From positions 1,518 through 26,159 of the forward strand of contig CAJUTD010000044.1 in assembly GCA_910589635.1 (NCBI GenBank): 24,642 nucleotides of DNA, given 5' to 3'. The DNA comes from an uncultured Lachnospiraceae bacterium (lineage in GTDB: Bacteria > Bacillota > Clostridia > Lachnospirales > Lachnospiraceae). Both the position numbers and the translations under genes were made by a program. Below, piece after piece: positions 23,810 to 24,642 of this stretch. Below the pieces are notes generated by a model. That model saw nothing but the letters and a program-made list of their open reading frames with translations. It did no database searches and was not told where the DNA came from. The first letter of the stretch is position 1. The number at the start of each line of letters is the position of its first letter.

Positions 23810-24019
23810 TTATTCCTTATCCAACCAGGGAAGACCGGTTGTCATGAATTCTCTCTTATACAATATTACTAAATTTTTTATCTCTTGTCTACTTTCTTTT
23901 ACAATTATTTTCTTCCCTGTTACAAAAGAAATGACAGTGTCCGGCGTCTCCTCTACAGATTCAATCAATTCCGCATTGATTAAAACCTTCGATTCATTTA
24001 ATTTTGTGACTTCTATCAT
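23810..24019 (-). CDS. flbD: FlbD family flagellar protein
   Basis: This 69-aa protein matches the small FlbD family (YlzI in Bacillus) found after flgE in Firmicutes and spirochaetes. It starts with MIEVTKLNESKVLINAELIE and has VISFVTGKKIIVKES and EIKNLVILYKREF. The family has no well-established biochemical role beyond association with flagellar operons; it is different from the Caulobacter regulator of the same name. The frame opens 13 codons upstream (24058), but the ATG at 24019 with AGGAAGGTGG about 6 nt before it is the real start. Confidence 0.92.
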   Translation of the reverse strand: MIEVTKLNESKVLINAELIESVEETPDTVISFVTGKKIIVKESRQEIKNLVILYKREFMTTGLPWLDKE

Positions 24020-24035
24020 GGGAAACCACCTTCCT

Positions 24036-24070
24036 AATTTGGGGGAACTATGAAACACAGTCCCCCAATT
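24036..24070 (-). other. Stem-loop between flgE and flbD
   Basis: The 82-nt flgE-flbD spacer holds an inverted repeat: AATTGGGGGACT pairs with AGTTCCCCCAAATT (11-12 bp with two single-base bulges) around a 9-nt loop. It ends about 3 nt before the AGGAAGGTGG ribosome binding site of flbD. There is no U-tract in the sense direction, so an intrinsic terminator is unlikely; protection of the upstream flgE mRNA end or control of flbD translation are possible. Confidence 0.5.
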
Positions 24071-24101
24071 ATGATATATTAATTTATATTACAACCGCCA
24101 G

Positions 24102-24642
24102 TTACCGTTTCAGATTAACCAGCTCTTCCAACAAACTGTCAGATGTTGTGATAATTCTGGAGTTTGCCTGGAAACCTCTCTGTGTCGTAATCATCTCTGT
24201 AAACTCGTTGGCAAGGTCTACGTTGGACATCTCCAAAACTCCGCTGGACATCTTGCCACCGTCCGCAGTAATGTCCTGGCCAATGCCATCAAACTCACCA
24301 GAGTTCAATGTCTGCTGATAACAGTTCTCCCCAAGTTTCTCAAGACCCGCCGGGTTTGCAAATACAGTTACAGCAATCTGGCCTAACAGCCTCCGGGTAC
24401 CATTATCATAACTTCCGTAAATCTCACCGTTCTCCTGAACAGCCAAACCGGTCAGGGCTCCAAGCCTTCTACCCGTGCCATCAATTCCATTGACAGCGCC
24501 TTTGTCTGTACCGAGTGTAGGAACTCCTCCATTATCATAACACCCTGACGTAGAAAAGTCTATATTGATATTGCGAAATTGATTGCCAAGTGCTGACATT
24601 TTTAAAATAACGGATTCAGAACCCTACTGTCCGACCCAGTCA
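24102..24642 (-). CDS. flgE: Flagellar hook protein FlgE, C-terminal part (cut by window edge; in-frame TAG at 24626-24624)
   Basis: About 170 residues of the hook protein C-terminus are present. They include NINIDFSTSGCYDNGG, GRRLGALTGLAVQENGEIYG, the GQIAVTVFANPAGLEKLG segment and the conserved C-terminal EMSNVDLANEFTEMITTQRG and NSRIITTSDSLLEELVNLKR of the FlgE/FlgG/FlgF family. The reading frame upstream of the first in-window ATG (24599) still encodes hook-like residues (GSESVILK), so that ATG is internal. Six codons further up there is an in-frame TAG, then DWVGQ to the window edge. This means either a nonsense mutation, a sequence error or a contig-end artefact. FlgE polymerises into the hook joining rod and filament; flbD follows, as in other Firmicutes. 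Confidence 0.9.

Noticed and set aside
24612..24624. GGTTCTGAATCC resembling a tRNA T-loop near the window edge
   Set aside because: It has one extra base compared with a true T-loop, no acceptor or anticodon arms are visible, and the sequence encodes GSES in the flgE frame.

Overview
The window is one long co-directional block on the minus strand: the 3' half of a fla/che (flagellum and chemotaxis) superoperon that runs directly into the ribosomal gene pair rpsB-tsf. The gene order is almost that of the Bacillus subtilis fla/che operon (flgE, flbD, fliL, fliM, fliY, cheY, fliO, fliP, fliQ, fliR, flhB, flhA, flhF, flhG, cheB, cheA, cheW, cheC, cheD, sigD, swrB, rpsB, tsf). Moderate GC, AGGTGG/GGAGG-type ribosome binding sites, a phosphatase-type FliY instead of a short FliN, and CheC plus CheD all point to a motile Gram-positive. 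Protein style and the extra genes suggest a Clostridia member, most likely Lachnospiraceae (Roseburia/Butyrivibrio-like). That last step is inference.

Layout in transcription order (right to left). 24642-21529: hook protein C-terminus (cut by the window edge, with an in-frame TAG), FlbD, stator MotA/MotB, FliL. 21497-18614: switch proteins FliM and FliY, the response regulator CheY, FliO. 18606-13426: export gate FliP, FliQ, FliR, FlhB, FlhA. 13429-11261: placement/number regulators FlhF and FlhG. 11245-10490: a YcgR-type PilZ protein (c-di-GMP brake). 10485-5576: CheB, CheA, CheW, CheC, CheD. 5562-1079: a small two-helix membrane protein with an acidic tail, flagellar sigma factor FliA/SigD, FapA (DUF342), an unnamed 105-aa protein, a SwrB/YlxL-like membrane protein, and a short MltG-like protein without a catalytic domain. 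1066-1: an extended -10 promoter, a roughly 130-nt leader, rpsB, a hairpin spacer and the first 12 codons of tsf.

The genes form one pathway. The gate proteins export flagellar subunits. FlhF/FlhG set where flagella form. FliM/FliY make the switch that CheY-P binds. CheA/CheW phosphorylate CheY and CheB; CheC and FliY remove phosphate from CheY-P; CheD deamidates receptors. MotA/B drive rotation and the PilZ protein can slow it. FliA turns on late genes. Receptors, CheR, flagellin and the early basal-body genes are outside the window.

The less ordinary signals are mostly non-coding: (i) a candidate antisense RNA on the + strand (promoter 5102-5130, intrinsic terminator 5221-5254) covering the start and ribosome binding site of fliA; (ii) a 102-nt flbD-motA spacer folding into three hairpins with seven GGA motifs, two in hairpin loops, suggesting CsrA or another RNA-level control of the stator genes; (iii) a cheW-cheC hairpin that pairs fully only in the sense RNA. 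Small uncharacterised proteins around fliA and at the operon end are also worth attention. No CRISPR array, insertion sequence, phage gene, tRNA or rRNA was seen.
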